From Nonomuraea montanisoli (GTDB lineage Bacteria > Actinomycetota > Actinomycetes > Streptosporangiales > Streptosporangiaceae): a DNA stretch of 64,000 nt. The notes beneath the pieces were generated by a model that saw only the letters and a program-made list of their open reading frames with translations, searched no databases and had not been told where the DNA came from. The number at the start of each line of letters is the position of its first letter. Position 1 is the stretch's first letter. The position numbers were made by a program, and so were the translations under genes. Below are positions 24,832 to 32,091 of this stretch, in pieces. The stretch covers positions 558,001 to 622,000 of the forward strand of contig NZ_JABWGN010000003.1 of NCBI RefSeq assembly GCF_013363975.1. The letters are read 5' to 3'.

Positions 24832-25717
24832 GTCGTCCCAATCGCCGCCTAAGCTCCCCCGTGAATTCGTCGATTGTCCCCCAGTAGATGGAAATGCGCC
24901 ATTTGTCGAAGCGAGCCGCCTGATATTGCATCATGGAGGGACCGGAGCCCCCTTCAGGCCGGTGTCCCAGCGGCGGAAGCTGAACGCTCACGTGCCGGCG
25001 CCGGACCATTCCCGGCAACACCCGCTGCAGGCCGTTGAAGATGGTCCGGAAGGTCATGTCGCGCATTCCGTAACCGATGAACAGCAGTGATCGCGTCGTC
25101 AGGGCCGCGCGGATGACGGGCGGAATGATGTCGCGATCGGCCACCAGGCTGGTGATGAACTCCTCGTAATCGTCGTTGGTCAGCACGATCGACTGCGGCT
25201 GGCGCATGCTGCCGTGCAGGTGGTAGATCAGCGGCGAATCGGGGCGCGGGTTCCAGCCCGCCTCGCTGCTGAGCAGTTCCTGGCTGTGGTCGATCTGGTC
25301 ATGCCACGGACAAATAGCGATATTTGGCTTTTTGTGGGCCCGGGCGAGTGCTTTTAGTAAGAAATCATCGTAATTCGTGGTGATGAAGATCGGCAGGGGA
25401 AGCTCCGCCAGCAGCGCGTACGGCTCCAGCCCCGCGCCCATGCCCTCCGCCCCCGCCCGGAACTCCTCACAGATCAGCGACTTCACGTACGGAACGTCCC
25501 CTCCGAACCACCACACGAGGTAGTCCGTCACCTCGGTCAGGTCGTCCGGCCGGTCGTAGGGGTACTTGTACTTCTCCGCCAGCCGCCGGCTCAGGCTTCT
25601 GGCGTCCGGGAGGACGCCGGCGCTGGCGCCGGCCCCCACGAAAGGCACGCAGTCACCCTTGATCAACTGATCGACCAGCCGATCCCATTCACCGTCCCGC
25701 CACTCGATCTCCGCCAT
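24806..25717 (-). CDS. SIR2-family NAD-binding protein, probable NADase effector
   Basis: A 303-residue protein with the SIR2-like motif order: PFVGAGASAG (25-34), the NAD-pocket TTNYDDFL (113-120), HLHGS (166-170) and LFIGYGMRD (212-220). N115 and H168 are the predicted catalytic pair. Such SIR2 domains in Thoeris ThsA, DSR and SIR2-Argonaute systems degrade NAD+; deacetylase-type zinc cysteines are absent. It starts 24 bp after the precursor-peptide stop and ends inside the STAND gene, so all three are one operon. Whether it degrades NAD+ here is inference. Confidence 0.85.
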   Translation of the reverse strand: MAEIEWRDGEWDRLVDQLIKGDCVPFVGAGASAGVLPDARSLSRRLAEKYKYPYDRPDDLTEVTDYLVWWFGGDVPYVKSLICEEFRAGAEGMGAGLEPYALLAELPLPIFITTNYDDFLLKALARAHKKPNIAICPWHDQIDHSQELLSSEAGWNPRPDSPLIYHLHGSMRQPQSIVLTNDDYEEFITSLVADRDIIPPVIRAALTTRSLLFIGYGMRDMTFRTIFNGLQRVLPGMVRRRHVSVQLPPLGHRPEGGSGPSMMQYQAARFDKWRISIYWGTIDEFTGELRRRLGRHDDTPQQS

Positions 25718-25741
25718 CACTCGCCCGGGAGCCGCCTCCGC

Positions 25742-25900
25742 TCACACGGCGGAGTTGAACGCGGCGACCGCTTCCTCGCTCCTCGCGCGGCGCTGTTCGA
25801 GCGCGCGCATCAGCCTGGGGTTGCCGAAGCCCGGAAGATCCTCGAAGGGCAGATCCGGGACCTCGATGAGAACAGCCGCTCCGGACGACTCTTCACTCAT
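25742..25900 (-). CDS. fxsA: FxSxx-COOH RiPP precursor peptide (FxsA type)
   Basis: A 52-residue peptide ending A-F-N-S-A-V, which exactly satisfies F-x-S-x-x-COOH. Its leader has acidic and hydrophobic patches (LIEVPDLPFEDLPGFG) and a basic helix (LMRALEQRRARSEEAV). In characterised FxSxx systems the radical SAM enzyme FxsB links the Phe ring to the beta-carbon of the residue two positions on, giving a three-residue cyclophane; here that would be F48 and S50. The ATG has GGGAGA upstream. It is the first gene of the operon with SIR2 and STAND genes, and is divergent from the FxsT-type gene. Confidence 0.88.
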   Translation of the reverse strand: MSEESSGAAVLIEVPDLPFEDLPGFGNPRLMRALEQRRARSEEAVAAFNSAV

Positions 25901-26095
25901 GCATTTCTCCCTGCGGACGGTCCGGGCGCCGTATTCGGTCGCCCTTATCTCGCGATATGTGACCGGTGAATGGAGATGATCCCACCCTTGCGATCGTCCC
26001 ATCGCCATATGCGATTCTGTGACGCGACGCCGCGCTGTTCAACCTTTAGGATCGCGGTATCGGAAAATAATCTTCCAGACCCCGGGAGGTTCCAG
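25901..26095. promoter_or_regulatory. divergent promoter region of the Fxs locus
   Basis: A 195-bp spacer with lower GC than its flanks, containing GCGATATGTGACC, CCATATGCGATTC and GGTATCGGAAAATAATC. It must hold the promoters for the fxsA-SIR2-STAND operon (leftward) and the FxsT-type gene (rightward). No single box is clear enough to name. Confidence 0.45.
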
Positions 26096-28612
26096 ATGGT
26101 CTCGGTGGGCGATCACACGACACCGGAACGCGCTCCCGAGGTCTGGGGCAAGGTGCCGCCCCGAAACCGCAACTTCACCGGCCGGGGCGAGCTGCTCGCG
26201 CAGATCCGCCGGGGCATCGGCGAGGTGACCGCCGTCGTCCCCCTCCCGCAGGCGCTGCACGGTCTCGGCGGCGTGGGCAAGACGCAGCTCGCCATCGAGT
26301 ACTGCTGGCGCTACCGGGGCGACTACGACGTCGTCTGGTGGATCACCGCCGACCAGAAGGCGCTGGTGCCGCCGGCGCTGGCGGCGCTCGCGCCGCGCCT
26401 CGGCGTCGCCCACGCCGACACGGTGGGCGTGGACGAGTCGGCCGAGGCGGTCCGCGAGGCGCTGGAGCGCGGCGACCCGTACAACCGGTGGCTGCTGGTC
26501 TTCGACAACGCCGACCAGCCCGAGTCCGTCAAGGGCTACATCCCCGCCAACGGCCACGTCCTCATCACCTCGCGCAACACCCGCTGGGACACCGCGGCCG
26601 AGACCGTGTCGGTCAACGTCTTCGCCCGCGAGGAGAGCGTCGAGTTCCTGACCAAGCGCCTGCCCAGGATCGCCCCCCGCGACGCCGACCGGGTCGCCGA
26701 CGCGCTCGGCGACCTCCCGCTCGCGCTGGAGCAGGCGAGCCTGCTGATGGCCCAGACGGCGATCTCGGTGGAGGACTACCTCGACCAGCTCGGGGAGAAC
26801 ACGCGCGAGCTGCTGGCCCTCGGCCGGCCGACGGAGTACCCGACGTCCATGACGGCCGCCTGGCGGCTGTCGGTGACCCACCTGGAGGCGCGCCGTCCCG
26901 AGGCCATCGACATCCTGCGCTGCTGCGCCTTCTTCGGCCCCGAGCCCATCCCCCGCGACGTGTTCCGGCCGGGCCGCGGAGCGCTGCCGCCCCGGCTCGG
27001 CGAGCTGCTGTCCAGCCCCATCGAGCTCAGCAAGTCGATCGGCGAGCTCAACCGCTTCGCCCTGGCCCGCATCGACTCCGACAGCAGGACGCTCCAGGTC
27101 CACCGGCTGATCCAGGCCCTGCTGCGCGACGACCTCGAACCCGAGGAGCAGGCGCGGACCCGGCACGTCGTCCACCGGCTGCTGGCCAACGGCGCCCCGC
27201 ACGACCCCGACGACGACACGACCTGGCCCCGCTGGGCCGAGCTGGTCGGCCACCTGCGGCCGTCCCTGGTCGCCGACTGCGAGGACGACGCGGTCCGGGG
27301 GTTCGCCATCAGGGTCATCCGCTACCTCTACCGGCGGGGCGACTACCGCACCGCGCGGGAGATCGCCGAGGAGCTGCTGGAGAAGTGGACGGAGAACTCC
27401 GGCCCCGGCGACCCCGACGTGCTCAAGGTGCGCCGGCACCTGGGCAACGTGCTCTGGCAGCTCGGCGAGTACGACGCGTCCTACACCCTGAACGAGCGGA
27501 CGCTGGCGCTCATGCGCGAGACGCTCGGCGCCGAGGACGAGGAGACGCTGGGCGTCTTCAACACCTTCGGCGCCAACCTGCGGGCCCGGGGCGAGTTCAC
27601 CAAGGCCGCCGAGGGCGACACCGCCTCCAGGGAGCTCCACGAGAAGGTGTTCGGCCGGGACGACCCCCGCACGCTGCGCGTGATCGGCAACCTGGCGCTC
27701 GACTACGCCCTCACCAGTGACTACCCGGCCGCGCGGAAGGCGCACGAGCACGCCTACCTGGAGCAGACCAGCGGCGCCGGCGGGGCGAGCCGGTGGGACA
27801 TCCTCAACACGATGACCGGTCTGGCGCGCGTGGTGCGGCTGTGCGGCGACTTCTCCGACGCCTGCGACATCGGCGCGGAGGCGTACGACTACGGGCGCAT
27901 CGAGCTGAGCCCGGACCACCCGCTCACGCTGAAGGCGGGCAAGGACCTGTCCATCGCCCTGCGGATGGCGGGACGCCTCGGCGAGGCGCGGGAGCTTGCG
28001 GAGCTCACGCACTCACGGCTGCGCACGCTGTTCGGCCCGCGCAACCCCGACACGCTGGCCGCCGCCGTCAACCTGGCCAACGCCCTGAGACGGCTGGGCG
28101 AGCTGGAGGAGGCGTTCCGCATGACGCGGGACACCGTCCCCCGGTACGCCGAGATCTACGGGCCGGGTCATCCCTACACGCTCGGCTGCCGGCTCAACCT
28201 CGCGCTGCTCTACCGGCTGCGCGATCGGCCGGACGAGGCCCTGGCCGTCAACGAGGAGGTGCGCGAGGCGCTGCACGCCGGCCTCGGGCCCCACCACGAC
28301 TACACGCTGAGCTGCACCATCAACCTCGCCAGCGACCTGGCCGCGCTGGGCGACCACGCCGCCGCCGAGCGGCGCGGCCGGGAGGTCGTGCGCGACCTGC
28401 CGCGGCACTTCGACGAGGACCACTACATCACCTTCTCCGCCACCCACAATCTCGTCCTCGACCTGCGGGCCCTGGGCCGGGAGGAGGAGGCCGGCCGCCT
28501 GGACGCCGCGATGCGCGCCCGCCTGCACCGCGACCAGCGCACCTCCGACCACCGCAGGGAGATCCTGGAGCGCGGGCGCGCGAACATGGATTTCGACCCG
28601 CCGCCCCTGTGA
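26096..28612 (+). CDS. FxSxx-COOH system NB-ARC/TPR protein (FxsT type)
   Basis: An 838-residue protein. NFTGRGELLAQIRRG precedes the NB-ARC P-loop LHGLGGVGKTQLAIEYCWRY (54-73) and Walker B WLLVFDNAD near residue 138. A winged-helix region follows, with LPLALEQAS as a GLPLA-like motif. About nine TPR_10/TPR_12-type repeats fill residues 420-830 (TLAAAVNLANALRRLGELEE-like). This layout matches the tetratricopeptide proteins that accompany FxSxx peptides in actinobacteria. NB-ARC proteins are ATP-driven oligomerising switches. ATG follows GGGAGG by 6 nt. It converges on the maturase gene. Confidence 0.88.
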   Translation: MVSVGDHTTPERAPEVWGKVPPRNRNFTGRGELLAQIRRGIGEVTAVVPLPQALHGLGGVGKTQLAIEYCWRYRGDYDVVWWITADQKALVPPALAALAPRLGVAHADTVGVDESAEAVREALERGDPYNRWLLVFDNADQPESVKGYIPANGHVLITSRNTRWDTAAETVSVNVFAREESVEFLTKRLPRIAPRDADRVADALGDLPLALEQASLLMAQTAISVEDYLDQLGENTRELLALGRPTEYPTSMTAAWRLSVTHLEARRPEAIDILRCCAFFGPEPIPRDVFRPGRGALPPRLGELLSSPIELSKSIGELNRFALARIDSDSRTLQVHRLIQALLRDDLEPEEQARTRHVVHRLLANGAPHDPDDDTTWPRWAELVGHLRPSLVADCEDDAVRGFAIRVIRYLYRRGDYRTAREIAEELLEKWTENSGPGDPDVLKVRRHLGNVLWQLGEYDASYTLNERTLALMRETLGAEDEETLGVFNTFGANLRARGEFTKAAEGDTASRELHEKVFGRDDPRTLRVIGNLALDYALTSDYPAARKAHEHAYLEQTSGAGGASRWDILNTMTGLARVVRLCGDFSDACDIGAEAYDYGRIELSPDHPLTLKAGKDLSIALRMAGRLGEARELAELTHSRLRTLFGPRNPDTLAAAVNLANALRRLGELEEAFRMTRDTVPRYAEIYGPGHPYTLGCRLNLALLYRLRDRPDEALAVNEEVREALHAGLGPHHDYTLSCTINLASDLAALGDHAAAERRGREVVRDLPRHFDEDHYITFSATHNLVLDLRALGREEEAGRLDAAMRARLHRDQRTSDHRREILERGRANMDFDPPPL

Positions 28613-28659
28613 GAAGCCCGCGGACGGTGCGGCCCCCCATCGCGTCCCCCGATCCGCCG

Positions 28660-29892
28660 TCACGCCTTCTCGGCGGACGCGGGCGGTCGCCGCAGGTCGG
28701 CGACGACGCGGGAGCGGATGTGCCCGATCAGCCGGTACAGGTCCGCGCAGTACACCGACGGGTTGCGGAACCCGGTCCCCGCCCGGTAGCGGTGCGGATA
28801 GAGCCCCGCCCCGCACACCCGCCCGAACCGGCACGCCCGGCACTCCTCGCCCAGCGCGGCCCAGCCGAGCTGCCGCGCCACCATGCCCGGGTGCCGCAGC
28901 GCCTCGTCGAACGGGTGGTCGGCGATGTTCAGCCCCGTCGCGGCGGCGCCGTGGCCGACGGCCTTGAGGGAGTCGGTCTGCTCGACGGTCCCGTCGGTCT
29001 CGACCACCACCAGGGTCGCCGGCGTCAGCCCCACGGCCTCGCTGGCCGACGCGCCGCCGAGGAGCAGCCGGATGATCTCGTGGAACAGCCTGACCACCGT
29101 CTCGTCCCGGTCGGAGCCGTACCAGCGGTCGAAGATCGCGATCAGCCAGTCGCCGTAGGGGGCGCGGCTCTGGTCGGGGGTGCGCTCCGGCGGGGGCGAC
29201 TCCCAGGTGCCGTGCGGCAGCAGCAGGTCGATCACGGGCGGGTCGAACGCGATGAGCGACTCGTACGTCTCCAGGGGGTCGTTGGCCAGGTCGATCGTGC
29301 AGAGCAGCCCCGCGTACAGGTGCCGGTAGGCGGGGCGGGTCAGCAGGCGCAGGGCGGCGGCGACGGCGGCGTGGGTGCCGCGCCCGTCGGCGTGGCGGCG
29401 GTTGCGGTCGTGGGCGCGCGGGCTGCCGTCGAGGCTGACGCCGACCTTGAGGTCCAGCTCGCGGAAGGCGCTCAGCGCCCTCTCGTCGAGCAGCACGGCG
29501 TTGGTCTGGACGGCCGCGTCCACGCGCACGTCGGGGGCCGCCTCGGCGCGGATGACGCGGATCGTGTCGGCCAGGTGCGCGTACCCGGCCAGCAGCGGCT
29601 CGCCGCCGTGCAGGATGACCCGGACGGAGCGGAGCCCGTGGGCGCGGGCGTGCTCGGCGATGCGGCGGGCGGCGGCGGCCACGACGGCGGACGACATGAC
29701 CATCGGCTGGGAGCGCCAGCTCTGGTCGCCCAGCGTGTAGACGTAGCAGTAGTCGCAGGCGAGGTTGCACCTGCTGTGCATCTTGAGCAGGAACTGCTGG
29801 AAGGGGCGGGGACGCCAGCCGTCCGCGACGAGCCCGTCGACGTCGAGCGTGGCGGGCCACTCACGCCCTGGCCGCGCCGCGCCGGAATTCAT
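28660..29892 (-). CDS. fxsB: FxsB-type radical SAM/SPASM cyclophane-forming maturase
   Basis: A 410-residue enzyme. The radical SAM cluster motif C42-x3-C46-x2-C49 (RCNLACDYCYVY) binds the SAM [4Fe-4S]. ILHGGEPLLAG (GGE), VGVSLDGSPRAHD and LLLPHGTWESPPP are typical of FxsB. The SPASM region (CRACRFGRVCGAG, then SVYCADL) holds auxiliary clusters. FxsB-type enzymes install C-C crosslinks in F-x-S cores. Many FxsB proteins carry a long inactivated metallohydrolase extension; here the protein stops after SPASM, so this is a compact form. The predicted substrate is the FxsA-type peptide at 25.8 kb. Confidence 0.9.
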   Translation of the reverse strand: MNSGAARPGREWPATLDVDGLVADGWRPRPFQQFLLKMHSRCNLACDYCYVYTLGDQSWRSQPMVMSSAVVAAAARRIAEHARAHGLRSVRVILHGGEPLLAGYAHLADTIRVIRAEAAPDVRVDAAVQTNAVLLDERALSAFRELDLKVGVSLDGSPRAHDRNRRHADGRGTHAAVAAALRLLTRPAYRHLYAGLLCTIDLANDPLETYESLIAFDPPVIDLLLPHGTWESPPPERTPDQSRAPYGDWLIAIFDRWYGSDRDETVVRLFHEIIRLLLGGASASEAVGLTPATLVVVETDGTVEQTDSLKAVGHGAAATGLNIADHPFDEALRHPGMVARQLGWAALGEECRACRFGRVCGAGLYPHRYRAGTGFRNPSVYCADLYRLIGHIRSRVVADLRRPPASAEKA

Positions 29893-30075
29893 CGAGAAAC
29901 ACTCCCGTGAGCCCGAAAGCATGAGCAAATACCGATGGTAACCGGACCGCGGATGAATGGATACCGGCATCCCGCCGGGATTAAAGTGAATCGCTGTTTC
30001 CGTCGCGCGGGCGTTTACTCGTACGGTCCGCAAAAACCGGATAGTGCCGTTCCGATATCCGGGTGGGAGGCGCAG
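29893..30075. promoter_or_regulatory. divergent promoter region of maturase and macro-domain genes
   Basis: A 183-bp spacer, less GC-rich than its surroundings, between fxsB (leftward) and the macro-domain gene (rightward). It shows AT-richer runs (GGGATTAAAGTGAATC; GCAAAAACCGGATAG) fitting promoters. No named operator was recognised. Confidence 0.4.
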
Positions 30076-31170
30076 ATGAAAGCGGAGCCGGTGGTTCTCG
30101 CCACGGCGGTGTTCAGCCTTCTCGTGGGTCTCGGCGCCTACGCCTGGCGCTCGCGGCGCGGCGACGGGGGCGGCTCCGAGCGGGCCTACGTGGTGTCCTG
30201 GCTGCTGATCTCGCTGTTCCCGGTGCTGCTGATCTTCTCCTTCTTCCCGCAGAGCGAGTTCTCGGCCGGGGTCAAGGGCGCCACCGCGACCGGCGCGGTG
30301 GCGCTGTTCGTGTTCCTGTGGTGGTACGGCACGCGGACCTCCCGGGCCGCCGCCACGGTGGACCGGCTGCGCGCGGAGCTGGCCGGGCGCACGCGGGAGG
30401 CCGAGGAGCTGCGGGCGCGGCTGCGGCTGCCCTCGCCCATCGAGGAGACCAGGACGTACGAGTACGTCCTGGACGGCGCCCCCGACCGGCGGCTCGTCGT
30501 GATCACCGGCGACCTGCGCGGCGTCAAGGGCGTGGACGTCTGGGTCAACTCGGAGAACACGGACATGCAGATGTGCCGGTTCCACGAGACCTCCATCTCG
30601 GCGATCATCCGGTACGAGGGCGCCCGGCGCGACCCGGTGACCGGCCGGGTCGTGGAGGACCTGGTGGCCGACGAGCTGCGCGAGCGGCTCGGCGGCCAGC
30701 CGTCGGTGGAGCCCGGGACGGCGGTCGTCACGGGCGCCCACGGGCTGGCCGAGCGGTACGGCGTCATGGGCGTGGTCCACGCGGCGGCCGTGCACGGCAC
30801 GGGCGCCGGATACGGCCAGGTCGGCAACCTGGCCGCCTGCGTGCGCAACGCCCTGACGCGGGCCGGGGAGGTCCGCGACGGCGAGCGCGGGGCGGGGTCG
30901 GTGCTGCTGCCGATCCTCGGGGCCGGCACGGGCGGCGCTCCGATCGAGGCCACGGTCCGCACGATGGTCAACGCCATCGTGGGTCACCTGTCGGGCCCGC
31001 CGGAGCCGCGGACGCGCTCGGTCTACCTGCTCGCCCACACCGACGCCGAGCTGGCGGCCTGCGAGAGGGCGCTGGAGGAGTGCGAGCGGCTGCGGCCGGC
31101 GTTCACCCGGCCGAGGGCGAAACGGCGCCCTCGGGGCGGCGGAAAGGGCCCCGCTCATCCCTTGAGGTAG
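30076..31170 (+). CDS. membrane-anchored macro-domain-like protein
   Basis: A 364-residue protein. Three predicted membrane helices (about 4-24, 38-57, 70-85) lead into a charged coiled coil (90-117, TVDRLRAELAGRTREAEELR). A cytoplasmic macro-type domain follows (136-305): VITGDLRGVKGVDVWVNSEN resembles the GDIT/NAAN ADP-ribose motif, YGVMGVVHAAAV the central strand, and LLPILGAGTGGAPIEATVRT the phosphate-binding loop. Macro domains bind or hydrolyse ADP-ribose derivatives, which SIR2/NADase chemistry produces. ATG with GGGAGG 5 nt upstream. Its stop overlaps the opposing amidase gene by 16 bp. The macro assignment rests on motifs only. Confidence 0.72.
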   Translation: MKAEPVVLATAVFSLLVGLGAYAWRSRRGDGGGSERAYVVSWLLISLFPVLLIFSFFPQSEFSAGVKGATATGAVALFVFLWWYGTRTSRAAATVDRLRAELAGRTREAEELRARLRLPSPIEETRTYEYVLDGAPDRRLVVITGDLRGVKGVDVWVNSENTDMQMCRFHETSISAIIRYEGARRDPVTGRVVEDLVADELRERLGGQPSVEPGTAVVTGAHGLAERYGVMGVVHAAAVHGTGAGYGQVGNLAACVRNALTRAGEVRDGERGAGSVLLPILGAGTGGAPIEATVRTMVNAIVGHLSGPPEPRTRSVYLLAHTDAELAACERALEECERLRPAFTRPRAKRRPRGGGKGPAHPLR

Positions 31171-32012
31171 CGGGTGATCCCGGCCGCGAGCGCCGCGGCC
31201 ATGCGCTGCCGGAAGCGCGGGTCGGACATCTTGCCGGCGTCGCCGCGGTTGCGCATGTTGCCGCACTCGATGAACACCGCGGGCCGCGCCGACAGGTTGA
31301 GGCCGCCCAGGTCGGTGCGGACCGACAGGCCGTTCCTGGCGGTGTAGGTGGCGAACGGCAGCCCGGTGAGACGGTGGAAGTCGTCGCGCACGTCGAGCCC
31401 CAGCCGCCGGGACGGCCGGATGATGGCGTCGTTGTGGCCGGCGACGAGGCCGGGCAGGATCACGTGGAAGCCGTGGCCGGAGGAGACGGCCCCGTCGCCG
31501 TGGACGGACAGGACGGCGTCGGCCCTGGCCTTGTTGCCGATGGCGGCCCGCTCGGTGACGCACGGGCCGACGCCCTTGTCGTCCGGCCGGGTGAGCACCA
31601 CCTTGGCGCCCTCGGCCTGGAGCAGCGGGCGCAGGCGGCGGGCGACGTCCCAGGTGAAGGCGTGCTCCGGGTATCCGGCGTCGGTGCTGGTGCCGGTGGT
31701 GTTGCACGGCTTGCGCCCGGTGATGATGTCGACCTGGCGGTTGATCTGGGCGGGGTGGGCGGCGTTGCCGCCGTTGTGGCCGGGGTCGATCACAACGACC
31801 TTCCCGGCCAGCGGCTTCGCGGCCCGCTCGCCCTCGGGCCCGGTGGGCGTCGCCCGCTCGCCCTGCGGCTCGGTGAGCGGCGCCCGCGCGCCCGGGGAGC
31901 GCGTGCCGGGCGGCGTGGCGGCCTCGCGGGCGGGCGGGCTCGCGCCGCCGCACGCGGTGGCCAGTGCCACCAGCGCGGCGGCGATCGCCGGTGCCGTCCC
32001 ATCGGCGCGCAT
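31155..32012 (-). CDS. N-acetylmuramoyl-L-alanine amidase (Amidase_3), exported
   Basis: A 285-residue protein. A signal sequence with a lipobox-like LATACGG (about 17-23) and a Pro/Thr/Glu-rich linker (to about 68) precede the Amidase_3 domain. VVVIDPGHNGGN gives the first zinc histidine, E115 of YPEHAFTWDVA the second ligand, SVHGDGA the third, and FIECGNMRN the catalytic Glu. It should cleave the amide bond between MurNAc and the peptide stem. Convergent overlap with the macro-domain gene. Confidence 0.9.
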   Translation of the reverse strand: MRADGTAPAIAAALVALATACGGASPPAREAATPPGTRSPGARAPLTEPQGERATPTGPEGERAAKPLAGKVVVIDPGHNGGNAAHPAQINRQVDIITGRKPCNTTGTSTDAGYPEHAFTWDVARRLRPLLQAEGAKVVLTRPDDKGVGPCVTERAAIGNKARADAVLSVHGDGAVSSGHGFHVILPGLVAGHNDAIIRPSRRLGLDVRDDFHRLTGLPFATYTARNGLSVRTDLGGLNLSARPAVFIECGNMRNRGDAGKMSDPRFRQRMAAALAAGITRYLKG

Positions 32013-32091
32013 GCCTCGTACCGTACCGGCCGCCGCCGCACGCCCCGGTCTGCGTTCCGCCCGTATTCGGAAGATCCCCGTCCGGTGGGGA

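Noticed and set aside
22831-25717. Naming the SIR2 plus STAND pair as a known defence system (Avs5 or Thoeris)
   Set aside because: Avs5 has SIR2 fused to the STAND protein, and Thoeris needs a TIR ThsB. Neither arrangement is present, so only family names are given.
29893-31953. Extension of the FxsB frame upstream to about 31953, giving more than 1000 residues
   Set aside because: The upstream part is antisense to the macro-domain and amidase regions and has no domain. The ATG at 29892 with GGGAG gives a normal FxsB N-terminus.
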